A stretch of DNA of 64,000 nt from Planctomycetota bacterium. Its GTDB lineage: Bacteria > Planctomycetota > UBA1135 > UBA2386. Positions 17,223-24,613 of the stretch are shown here, piece after piece. Position 1 is the first letter of the stretch; the number at the start of each line of letters is the position of its first letter. The notes below the pieces were generated by a model. The model was not told where the DNA came from. It searched no databases and worked only from the letters and a program-made list of their open reading frames with translations. The stretch spans positions 1 to 64,000 of the forward strand of contig JAEUHQ010000124.1 of NCBI GenBank assembly GCA_016794565.1, read 5' to 3'. The position numbers were made by a program, and so were the translations under genes.

Positions 17223-19241
17223 TCAGCGACCGCTGCCGGCCGCAGCGCCGAGTTCTGCCGCGAGCCGCAGTGCGAGCGGGTGGCCCGGAGCCGCGGTCAG
17301 GACTTCCTGCACGAGGGCACGCGCTGCGTCCCGTTCGCCGATCTGCAAGTGCGCTTGCGCCATCTGGAGGCGGAGTTCGTGGTCTGTCGGCCGACGCCGG
17401 AGAACCTCGCGCCAGAGCACGATGCCGTCCTGCACGCGGCCACCCAGGATGCGCACGGCGCCGAGCGCGCGGGTCGCGTCGAGCTGGGCCGGGTCCTCGC
17501 GCACCACACGGGTCAGCACGCCCTCCGCGTCGGCGAGACGTCCCTGGCGCACGAGTGCCATGCCGAGTGTGCTCGAGTAGTCCGGTGCCGGGTCGACGCG
17601 GTACGCGGCCTGCGTCAACTGCACCGCCTCGGCGAGTCGAGGGTCCTTCGCGTCGGCCCGGCCCTCGGCGGCGGCGCGTTCGTGACGCTGCAGGAGCAGG
17701 AAAGCGAGCTGGCCGAGCCCCGGAGCGAACTTCGGATGCTCCGTGACCAGGGCGCGCAGCACCCTCTCGGCGTCGTCGAGTCGACCGACCTGGACGAGCA
17801 CTTCGGCGTAGCGCGACGACAGCAGCTCGACCTTGGCATGACCCTGCATGGCGCGATCGAGCAGGGCGAGTGCCTCGTCGGTGCGGCCCTCCTTGCGGAC
17901 GACGTCGGCGTACGCACCGAGGATCGTCGTCGAAAGGAGACCGCCGTTCGCCAGTTCGTTGGCCGCGTACGCTTCGCGCCAGAAACCGTCGGCATCGCCG
18001 TAGATCGGGGCGTGGTGCCGGACAGTGGTGATCTCCGCGGTTGCGACGGCGATCGTCGCGACTGCGGCGATGGCAGCCCGCTTCGCCGCGAGCGTGGGGA
18101 AACCAGCCGTGAATCGGCGAAGTGCGTGTTCAGCGACGAGTACGCCGGGCATCAGCACCGCCAGCATCGGGAGATACATGCGCTTCTCGGCGACCACCTC
18201 CGTGACGATCGGCATCACGCTCGACGTGGGCCCGAGCAGGAGGAAGAACGCGGTCCACAGCCATGCCAGCCGGGGGCGCCGCCGCCACGACCAGCAGGTC
18301 GCCACGAACAGGCCCGCGACGATCGCGAGCGGGAGCGCGGCCGCCGCCGGGTCTCGCACGATGCCGAAGTCGTGGATGCCCTTCAGTCCGCTCGGCCATG
18401 CGATCAGTCGCAGGTAGTGCAGCAGCACCGACGCCTGCGTCATCAGCCACTCGAACGCCGAAACCTTCTCGTACGAATCGTAGCCGACGGTCGGATTCGA
18501 CGGTCCGGCGAGCACGCACGCCAGAAGCACGAGCCATGTCGCCGCTGCCGCGAGCCAGAATCCGACGCGCGACCGCAGTTCGGCTGGATCACGCACGAGG
18601 AAGGTCATGTCGAACAGGGCGACGAGCACCGGGGCGGCGACGAATTCTTCCTTGCTCGCCATGCCGGCGGCGAGCGCCACCACGGCGAGCGTTCGCCAAC
18701 GGCGCGGTGCCGTTCCTCCCGCGGCGCGCAGGACGCACCAGAGCGCGCCGAGGAACGCGAGGCTCATCAGCAGCGTCGTGCGCTGGGTGATGTACGCGAC
18801 GGCATCGCATCCGAGCGGGTGGCAGGCCCACAAGGTCGCGACGACGCAGGCGAGACCGGTGGCGCGGGAGTCGGCGGTTCGGTTCGTCAGCAGGGTGCGG
18901 CGCGTCACCGAGAACAGGAGAAGCGCACACACGCCGTGCAGGCCCAGGTTCACGACGCGGTAGCCGGACGCCACGGACCCGCCGAAGGTCGGATTCCACG
19001 CGAACGAGAGGCACGCCAGCGGGCGGTTCGCGAGCGGCATGTGCACGGGGCCGAATGCCGCGTCCCACCAGTCGCCGCGCGTGAGGCCCGGGTAGTCCAC
19101 GAAGACCTTGAAGTCGTCGTACACGAACCCTCCGCCGAGCGATCCGCCGTAGGCGAGCCAGGCCGCGACGAGTGGCGCCAGTGCGGCGAGCCAGCGAAGG
19201 CGGGCGGAGACGGCGGGGGACGTGGTCGATGCGGTCGGCAC
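17223..19241 (-). CDS. TMTC-like polytopic membrane protein with C-terminal TPR repeats
   Basis: 672 residues from a GTG at 19241. About ten transmembrane segments (15-32 up to about 410) are followed by a soluble TPR array (about 440-665: AYADVVRKEGRTDEALALLDRAMQ, RYAEVLVQVGRLDDAERVLRALV, LGMALVRQGRLADAEGVLTRVV). An acidic pair in the first loop (VYDDFKVF, about 38-45), the loop pattern NRPLACLSFAWN, and LLFSVTRRTLL resemble TMTC/O-mannosyltransferase-like membrane proteins. The likely role is a dolichol/undecaprenyl-sugar-dependent glycosyltransferase of exported proteins. This is inference from topology. Genes on both sides are on the same strand, with gaps of 40 and 71 bp. Confidence 0.82.
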   Translation of the reverse strand: MPTASTTSPAVSARLRWLAALAPLVAAWLAYGGSLGGGFVYDDFKVFVDYPGLTRGDWWDAAFGPVHMPLANRPLACLSFAWNPTFGGSVASGYRVVNLGLHGVCALLLFSVTRRTLLTNRTADSRATGLACVVATLWACHPLGCDAVAYITQRTTLLMSLAFLGALWCVLRAAGGTAPRRWRTLAVVALAAGMASKEEFVAAPVLVALFDMTFLVRDPAELRSRVGFWLAAAATWLVLLACVLAGPSNPTVGYDSYEKVSAFEWLMTQASVLLHYLRLIAWPSGLKGIHDFGIVRDPAAAALPLAIVAGLFVATCWSWRRRPRLAWLWTAFFLLLGPTSSVMPIVTEVVAEKRMYLPMLAVLMPGVLVAEHALRRFTAGFPTLAAKRAAIAAVATIAVATAEITTVRHHAPIYGDADGFWREAYAANELANGGLLSTTILGAYADVVRKEGRTDEALALLDRAMQGHAKVELLSSRYAEVLVQVGRLDDAERVLRALVTEHPKFAPGLGQLAFLLLQRHERAAAEGRADAKDPRLAEAVQLTQAAYRVDPAPDYSSTLGMALVRQGRLADAEGVLTRVVREDPAQLDATRALGAVRILGGRVQDGIVLWREVLRRRPTDHELRLQMAQAHLQIGERDAARALVQEVLTAAPGHPLALRLAAELGAAAGSGR

Positions 19242-19312
19242 GGGGCGTGTCTGAGGGGGCGCACGCTAGCCGTGTGCCGGCGTCGCCGGAAGACACCCGT
19301 GCGCCGGCGGGG

Positions 19313-21274
19313 TCAGGTCGGCACCGACGTCGACCATGCGGGCCGGGCGGTGTGGTCGGCATCGAGCGGTGCGAACGGTGGCAGGGCAGTGGCCTTCAGC
19401 GCCTCGCACGCAGCCGGCAGGCCGAGGTCGCACGCGCGCTGGAGCAGGGCCCGCGCCCGTTCCGGGTCCGGCTTGCCGCCCCGCCCGTACGCGACCAGGT
19501 ACGCGAGATACCAGCAGCTCTCGGCGTCGCCAGCGTCGGCTTCCCGCTGCAACGGTTCGAGGATCGCATTCACGTCGACGAACTCCCCGCCGGTCTGCAG
19601 CGCGATGCGTGCGATGCCCTTCCGCGCGATCGGGTCGTCGGGCCGGGCGCGGAACATCTGCAGCGCGCGGCCCGTGTCCTTCTTCTGACCGCGGCCGGCT
19701 TCGAGGGCGAGGGCGAGCACGAGGGCGCTCGCTCCCGCGGGGTTCTTCTCGGCGTCGTGCGCGATGCCCTGGAGTGCGAACCCGAGGACCGGTCCCTGCG
19801 CGCCGCCGTGAAGCACGTAGTGCAACACGAGATTGCGGCAGCCGTCGAGGTTGCGCATCGACGCGGACTGCGCGAACCAGTGTTCCGCCGGCAGGCGCTC
19901 ACCGGCGCCCTTGATCGCGAGGAATGCCGGGTCGGTGCTGAGGATGCCCATCTCGTTGTAGCTCTCGCCCGACGCTTCGCCGAGCGCGATCATCGCGAGC
20001 TTGCGGCCCGCCTGCGGCTTGCCCTCGGAGTAGGCGTGCTTCCAGAACGCGACCGAGGCGGCCGGATGGGGACGCGACAGGTAGCCGGTGCCGAGCATGG
20101 TCCCGAAGACCGCGATCCACACCGCCATGTGGATCGCGTTCATCCGCACCGGCGTCGTGAAGTTCTCCCAGCGGTGGTTGAGTCGGCCGATCGCACCGGT
20201 TCGGGCGAAGCGGTCGAGCGCCAGCACCGTGAGGTTCAGGAGCGGCACGGGGAACAGCTTGGCGTAGATCTCGAGGTCGCCGAGCGGGCCGAGCAAGTCG
20301 TAGAAGAAGACGTACAGCAGGCCGTAGCCCGTCCCGAAGATCGCGCGGCCGAGGTTCGTGCGCGGCGACGTCGCGGGATCGGTCATCAGCAGGTGCATGC
20401 CGAGGAAGCCGGCCGCGGGCAGATTCGACGCCGCGAACAGATAGCTCCCCGTCGTCGCGTGGTAGGCCATCGCGGCGAGTGTCGATGCGACGACGCCGAA
20501 GAAGGTCATCAGCGTCACGCCGAAGAACCCCTGCACGACGAGGCCGAGGCCGAACAGCACCAGGTAGATGTGGTCCGGGCCGTCGATCGTGGTCGCGAGC
20601 GGCCGCGCCATGGTGATCTCGTCGGTCGCGCCGCTGGCGATCAACGCGATCGCCGCGACGAGCAGGCCGAACCCGGACGGGTTGAAGATGTGGGCGCGAC
20701 GACCGTCCTTGTTCCAGCGCAGGAACTCCTTGCCGAGGAGCCCGACGACGATCATCACGAACTGCAGGCCGTACCAGCCGTCGACGAACCAGATGAACAG
20801 GTTCGTGCTGAGCACCACGGGCAACGGGCCGGAGCCGAATCGCCACGGTCGTCCGCGCGTCCACGACAGCAGGGCGTCGAACGCGAACACGAACGCGAGC
20901 TGCCCGAGGATCAGCGGAAGCTGGTCGTAGATCGGGCGCCAGTGGTAGCCCCAGTAGGCGTAGAGGCCGCACTGCACACACGCCTGCACGTAGTGCTGAC
21001 GAACGGGCGGCACGGGCACGACGAGCAGGCGGCGCCCCGAGCGCCGCGCGGTCGCCCACAGCAGGAGCTGCCAGACGACGAGCCCGGACCCGATCGCGAG
21101 GTGCGTGGCGAACAGGTGCGGCTCGCTCTGCACGCGGGGGAGCAGGAGGAGCCCGAGGAACGCGACGGCGAGCAGGACGGGTACACGCGCGAACCTCGTG
21201 TCCGCGGCTGGATCCGGGGGCAGCGAGGAAACGAACGGGCCCGTCGACGGTGCGACGAGGGGCGAACTGTGCAT
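19313..21274 (-). CDS. NqrB/RnfD-like membrane protein fused to Sel1-like repeats
   Basis: 653 residues. Residues 30-430 hold about ten membrane segments with NqrB/RnfD hallmarks: HIFNPSGFGLL (196-205), then LPAAGFLGMHLLMTDPATSPRTNLGRAIFG (285-314). The latter matches the [20 protein letters not shown] region of E. coli RsxD. An SGAT tetrapeptide at 214-217 resembles the flavinylation motif of the family, but its spacing from FNPS is much shorter than in RsxD, so flavin attachment is uncertain. The C-terminal 200 residues are soluble and end in Sel1/TPR-like helices (about 560-635: READAGDAESCWYLAYLVAYGRGG, RARALLQRACDLGLPAACEAL). No other Rnf or Nqr subunit is nearby. Enediyne-cluster UnbU proteins are related stand-alone members. 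Confidence 0.8.
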   Translation of the reverse strand: MHSSPLVAPSTGPFVSSLPPDPAADTRFARVPVLLAVAFLGLLLLPRVQSEPHLFATHLAIGSGLVVWQLLLWATARRSGRRLLVVPVPPVRQHYVQACVQCGLYAYWGYHWRPIYDQLPLILGQLAFVFAFDALLSWTRGRPWRFGSGPLPVVLSTNLFIWFVDGWYGLQFVMIVVGLLGKEFLRWNKDGRRAHIFNPSGFGLLVAAIALIASGATDEITMARPLATTIDGPDHIYLVLFGLGLVVQGFFGVTLMTFFGVVASTLAAMAYHATTGSYLFAASNLPAAGFLGMHLLMTDPATSPRTNLGRAIFGTGYGLLYVFFYDLLGPLGDLEIYAKLFPVPLLNLTVLALDRFARTGAIGRLNHRWENFTTPVRMNAIHMAVWIAVFGTMLGTGYLSRPHPAASVAFWKHAYSEGKPQAGRKLAMIALGEASGESYNEMGILSTDPAFLAIKGAGERLPAEHWFAQSASMRNLDGCRNLVLHYVLHGGAQGPVLGFALQGIAHDAEKNPAGASALVLALALEAGRGQKKDTGRALQMFRARPDDPIARKGIARIALQTGGEFVDVNAILEPLQREADAGDAESCWYLAYLVAYGRGGKPDPERARALLQRACDLGLPAACEALKATALPPFAPLDADHTARPAWSTSVPT

Positions 21275-21542
21275 GGACCGGCAGGGGGGACCGGCGTCGC
21301 GCGGTCGCGGGGGACAGGTTCGCTCGAGGCTCTCCGGTCGCCCGCGACCGCCTCGGCTCCGGGGGCGAGGTGGTCCATCGACGACCGCCCTCGCGGCGAG
21401 GTTCCGTCGGCCCCGGAGAAATCGGCTCCACCTGCGTGCGTGCGCGGTTGCGCGCTCCGCAGCGACCCGTCACCGCCGCGCAGATGCCATCGCGTGTTCT
21501 CCGACGGCCCCTCGACGCGATGCCGCGCGGAGAGCGCTCGAA
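21275..21542. other. Gene-free 268-bp interval
   Basis: It lies between the start of the NqrB-like gene and the stop of the CBS gene. I see no open frame with coding character, no tRNA signature and no strong palindrome. It probably holds the NqrB-like gene's promoter. Confidence 0.5.
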
Positions 21543-22016
21543 TCAGAACGACGCGCCGTGGCGCAGCGACATGTGGTCCTGCAGCTTCTCGTACGAGTTC
21601 CGTGCGCGCGTTGCGAACAGGGTTCGCAGCGCCTTCAGCACGTCGCCGCGCGACACGATGCCGAGCAGGCGTCGGTCGCTGTCGACGACGGGCAAGCGGC
21701 GGATCGGGTTGTCGCGGAACGACGACGCGACCTCGTAGAGATCGGTCTTCGCTCCGACGACGTCGAAATCCCGGCGCATGTGCTGCGCCACGGTTCCCGG
21801 CGGCTCGCCTTCGTAGTGCGCGGCGGCGATCGCGGTCAGTGCGTCGCGTTCGCTGAAGACCCCGACGAGTCTGCCCCGCTCCACGACGGGCGCACCCGAG
21901 TATCCCCGTTGCAGCAAGCGCTCCACGGCGTCGAGCACCTGCATTTCGGGGGGCAGGACGAAGACGTTCCGTTGCATGACGTGCTCCGCCGTGAGCACGG
22001 TTCGGCTCGTGTCCAT
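21543..22016 (-). CDS. Two-CBS-domain protein
   Basis: 157 residues made of a CBS pair. CBS1 is about 12-70 (MQRNVFVLPPEMQVLDAVE, GYSGAPVVERGRLVGVFSERDAL). CBS2 is about 78-135 (DVVGAKTDLYEVASSFRDNPIRRLPVVD, LLGIVSRGDVLKAL). Such stand-alone pairs bind adenine nucleotides and act as energy or ligand sensors on partner proteins. No catalytic domain is fused. A charged tail of about 22 residues follows (RNSYEKLQDHMSL). It starts 9 bp after the stop of the CCGS-motif small protein, so the two form one transcription unit. The partner is unknown. Confidence 0.9.
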   Translation of the reverse strand: MDTSRTVLTAEHVMQRNVFVLPPEMQVLDAVERLLQRGYSGAPVVERGRLVGVFSERDALTAIAAAHYEGEPPGTVAQHMRRDFDVVGAKTDLYEVASSFRDNPIRRLPVVDSDRRLLGIVSRGDVLKALRTLFATRARNSYEKLQDHMSLRHGASF

Positions 22017-22025
22017 TCCCCGAGG

Positions 22026-22274
22026 CTACGCCGATCCGCCGTCGACGGGGATCCCCCCGGGTGCGATAGCGAGCGCCGTTCGGACGCGATCGACCACGCG
22101 CCCGAGGCGCTGCACGCACGGGTCGCAGTTGCTGCCGCAGCACCATCGCCAGCCTTCGTCGGGCGCGTCGAGGTGGCGGACCACGAACGCCGCGTAGCTC
22201 GGATCGACCCGTTCGTCCGTCAGCATGGCCGCGATCGTCGCGGTGGCGTGCGGCGGCAGGGACGAGGCATCCAT
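22026..22274 (-). CDS. Small protein with CCGSNCDPCV motif (Oxidored-like family)
   Basis: 82 residues from the ATG at 22274. Residues 42-55 read WRWCCGSNCDPCVQ, followed by an amphipathic helix with basic residues. The four-Cys pattern C-C-G-S-x-C-x-x-C matches the short Oxidored-like motif (CCGSGCDPCV) found in small bacterial proteins and at the N-terminus of some eukaryotic oxidoreductases. It is a likely metal or FeS site. The first 40 residues have no hydrophobic stretch, so the product is cytoplasmic. Its stop is 9 bp from the CBS gene start. The frame is open further upstream over the S9 peptidase gene, but that part is a shadow. Confidence 0.6.
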   Translation of the reverse strand: MDASSLPPHATATIAAMLTDERVDPSYAAFVVRHLDAPDEGWRWCCGSNCDPCVQRLGRVVDRVRTALAIAPGGIPVDGGSA

Positions 22275-22383
22275 CGGGGGCGCCGGTGTACTCGGAACTC
22301 CGCTGCCGACAAAGGGTGACGCACGCGCCGCGGACGGAGAAGGCGCGCGAACGGCCGGTGCCATCGCGGTAGCGTGCGGGCCC

Positions 22384-24543
22384 ATGGCGCCCAGCAATCT
22401 TCGGAGTCCGTTCGTCTTCGTGTTCGCGGCTGCCCTGGCAGCCCAGGAGCAGCCCGCGAACGCACCCGGCCGACAAGGCCGCGCGGTCGGGCTCACGGTC
22501 GAACAGGCGCTCACCCTGCGCACGGTCACGAACCCGCAGCTCGGCGCCGACTTCGTCGCGTTCTCGCTCGTGGTGCCGCGGCCGATCGCGGACGGACCGG
22601 GCGGCGCGTACCTGCACCTCGGTGTGATCGACGGGTTGTCGAAGCTCACCGCGGAGAGTGTTGCGAAGGAGAAGCCGAACGTCACGTGGCTGGTGGCGGG
22701 CAAGGACACGGCGCCGGCGATGGCCGTGCGGCCGGGAACGCGCGAGGTGTCGTTCGTCCGCGCGCAGGACGGTGTTCCGCAGGTGCTCGTGATGCCGATC
22801 GACGGCGGCGACGCGACGCCGTTCGCGAAGACGCCGGCGGTGAACGCGTACCGCTGGCGGCCCGACGGCAAGGCGATCGCGTTCACGTCGCTCGATTCGA
22901 TGCCCGACGAACGTGCCGCGGCGCGGAAGCGCGGATTGCAGCCGGTGGTCGTCGACGAGGACTGGCGGCACCTGTCGCTGTGGATCGCCGAGGAGGGCAA
23001 GGAGCCACGCAAGGTCACGAACGACGTCACGGTGTTCGACCACCAGTGGTCGCCCGACGGGACGAAGATCGCGTGCGCGGTGGCGCCGAAGAACACGGTC
23101 GACGACAGCTACATGTTCACGCGACTGAAGGTGCTCGACGTCGCCGGCGGGGCGCTGACGAAGCTCGTCGACAACCCGGGCAAGCTCGGTCCGTTCGCGT
23201 GGTCGCCGGACGGCAAGATGCTGGCGTACGTCACTGCCGCGGATCGCAACGATCCGCATGCCGGGCAAGTGTGGTTCGCGGATGTCCAGGCCGGACAGTC
23301 GAGCCGCACGCGCGTGCGGTCGATGCGCCCGAGCAGCGTCGCCGACGTGCAATGGCCCGCCGAGAAGATGCTCTGCCTCGACCACATGGGCGTCCGCTCG
23401 GCACTCGGCGCCACCGCCACTTCGGGGTCCGTTGCCGACTCCAGCGCGTTCGTGCTGCCGCGTCGCGCCGAGGGTCCTGACGCACCGATCCTCTCCACGC
23501 TGCTCGGTTCGGCGTTCGCGCCGGAACGCGGGCAGATCATGGCGTTCGCGGAGAACGGGACTGCGCGCGTCGTCGCGATGGGGCTGCCTGCGCAGCCACC
23601 CGAACTCTTCCTGGTCGCCCCGGTTCCAGGTGTCGATCTGACACAGGCGATCCGACTCACCGACAGCAACCCGCAACTCGCGAGCGTCGCACTCGGCGAA
23701 CAGACGATCGAGACGATCCGCGCGCGCGACGGCGTCGAGTTCGAAGGCATCCTGATCAAGCCGGTCGGCTACCAGCCCGGCACGAAGTATCCGTTCGTGA
23801 TCGTCGTGCACGGCGGCCCCGAGGCGCACTTCAGCGACGGGTGGCTCACGAACTACTCGAACTGGGGCCAGCTGCTCGCGGCGCGCGGCTACGCGTCCTG
23901 GTATCCCAACTACCGCAGTTCGACCGGCTACGGGACCGCCTTCGCGAAGCACGACCACGGCGATCCGATGGGCAAGGAGTTCAGCGACCATCTCGACGCG
24001 ATCGCGCACTTCAGCAAGGCCGGCCTGATCGACGACACGCGCGTCGGCATCGGCGGCGGCAGCTACGGCGGCTACACCGCGGCGTGGGCGGCGACGAAGC
24101 ACAGCGAGCACTTCGCGGCCGCGGTGTCGTTCGTGCCGTTCGTCGACCTGCGCACGAAGTGGCTGACGAGCGACATCCCGTACGAGTTCTACTACGTGCA
24201 CTACCAGGAGCAGTGGCCGTGGCAGCAGCCGGGGCTGATGGCCGACCGCAGTCCGCTGTCGTGGGTGACGAGTTGCCGAACTCCGTTGCTCGTGCTGGGT
24301 GGCACGGCCGATCCGCGCGTGCACCCGAGCCAGCCGTTCATGCTGTACCGCGCGGTGAAGTTCGCGACCGACACGCCGGTGCGCTACGTGCAGTATCCGG
24401 GGGAAGGCCACGGCAATCGGACCAGCGGGTACCAGCTCGACTACGCGCTGCGCACGTTGCAGTGGTTCGATCACTACCTGAAGGGCGACGGCGAGCGCCG
24501 GAAGAAGCCGCTGCCGCCGATGGACCTCGACTACCCGAAGTGA
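22384..24543 (+). CDS. Secreted S9 family (prolyl oligopeptidase-type) peptidase
   Basis: 719 residues from the ATG at 22384, with an N-terminal signal peptide (about 1-21, FVFVFAAALAAQ). The N-terminal ~430 residues form the seven-bladed propeller (repeats such as WSPDGTKIACAV, WSPDGKMLAYVT, WRPDGKAIAFTS). The C-terminal alpha/beta-hydrolase domain has VIVVHGGPEAH (oxyanion region). The catalytic triad is Ser560 in GGGSYGGYTAAW, Asp643 in GGTADPRVHPSQ and His676 in GEGHGNR. It resembles dipeptidyl or acylaminoacyl peptidases. The expected role is cleavage of short peptides in the periplasm or outside the cell. It is transcribed divergently from the CCGS-motif/CBS pair. Confidence 0.94.
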   Translation: MAPSNLRSPFVFVFAAALAAQEQPANAPGRQGRAVGLTVEQALTLRTVTNPQLGADFVAFSLVVPRPIADGPGGAYLHLGVIDGLSKLTAESVAKEKPNVTWLVAGKDTAPAMAVRPGTREVSFVRAQDGVPQVLVMPIDGGDATPFAKTPAVNAYRWRPDGKAIAFTSLDSMPDERAAARKRGLQPVVVDEDWRHLSLWIAEEGKEPRKVTNDVTVFDHQWSPDGTKIACAVAPKNTVDDSYMFTRLKVLDVAGGALTKLVDNPGKLGPFAWSPDGKMLAYVTAADRNDPHAGQVWFADVQAGQSSRTRVRSMRPSSVADVQWPAEKMLCLDHMGVRSALGATATSGSVADSSAFVLPRRAEGPDAPILSTLLGSAFAPERGQIMAFAENGTARVVAMGLPAQPPELFLVAPVPGVDLTQAIRLTDSNPQLASVALGEQTIETIRARDGVEFEGILIKPVGYQPGTKYPFVIVVHGGPEAHFSDGWLTNYSNWGQLLAARGYASWYPNYRSSTGYGTAFAKHDHGDPMGKEFSDHLDAIAHFSKAGLIDDTRVGIGGGSYGGYTAAWAATKHSEHFAAAVSFVPFVDLRTKWLTSDIPYEFYYVHYQEQWPWQQPGLMADRSPLSWVTSCRTPLLVLGGTADPRVHPSQPFMLYRAVKFATDTPVRYVQYPGEGHGNRTSGYQLDYALRTLQWFDHYLKGDGERRKKPLPPMDLDYPK

Positions 24544-24613
24544 GCCCGGAGCCGCGACGGGACGGAATCTTCGGACTCCGCGAACAGCCGTCGGGCCGCG
24601 TCGCTCGACCGGC

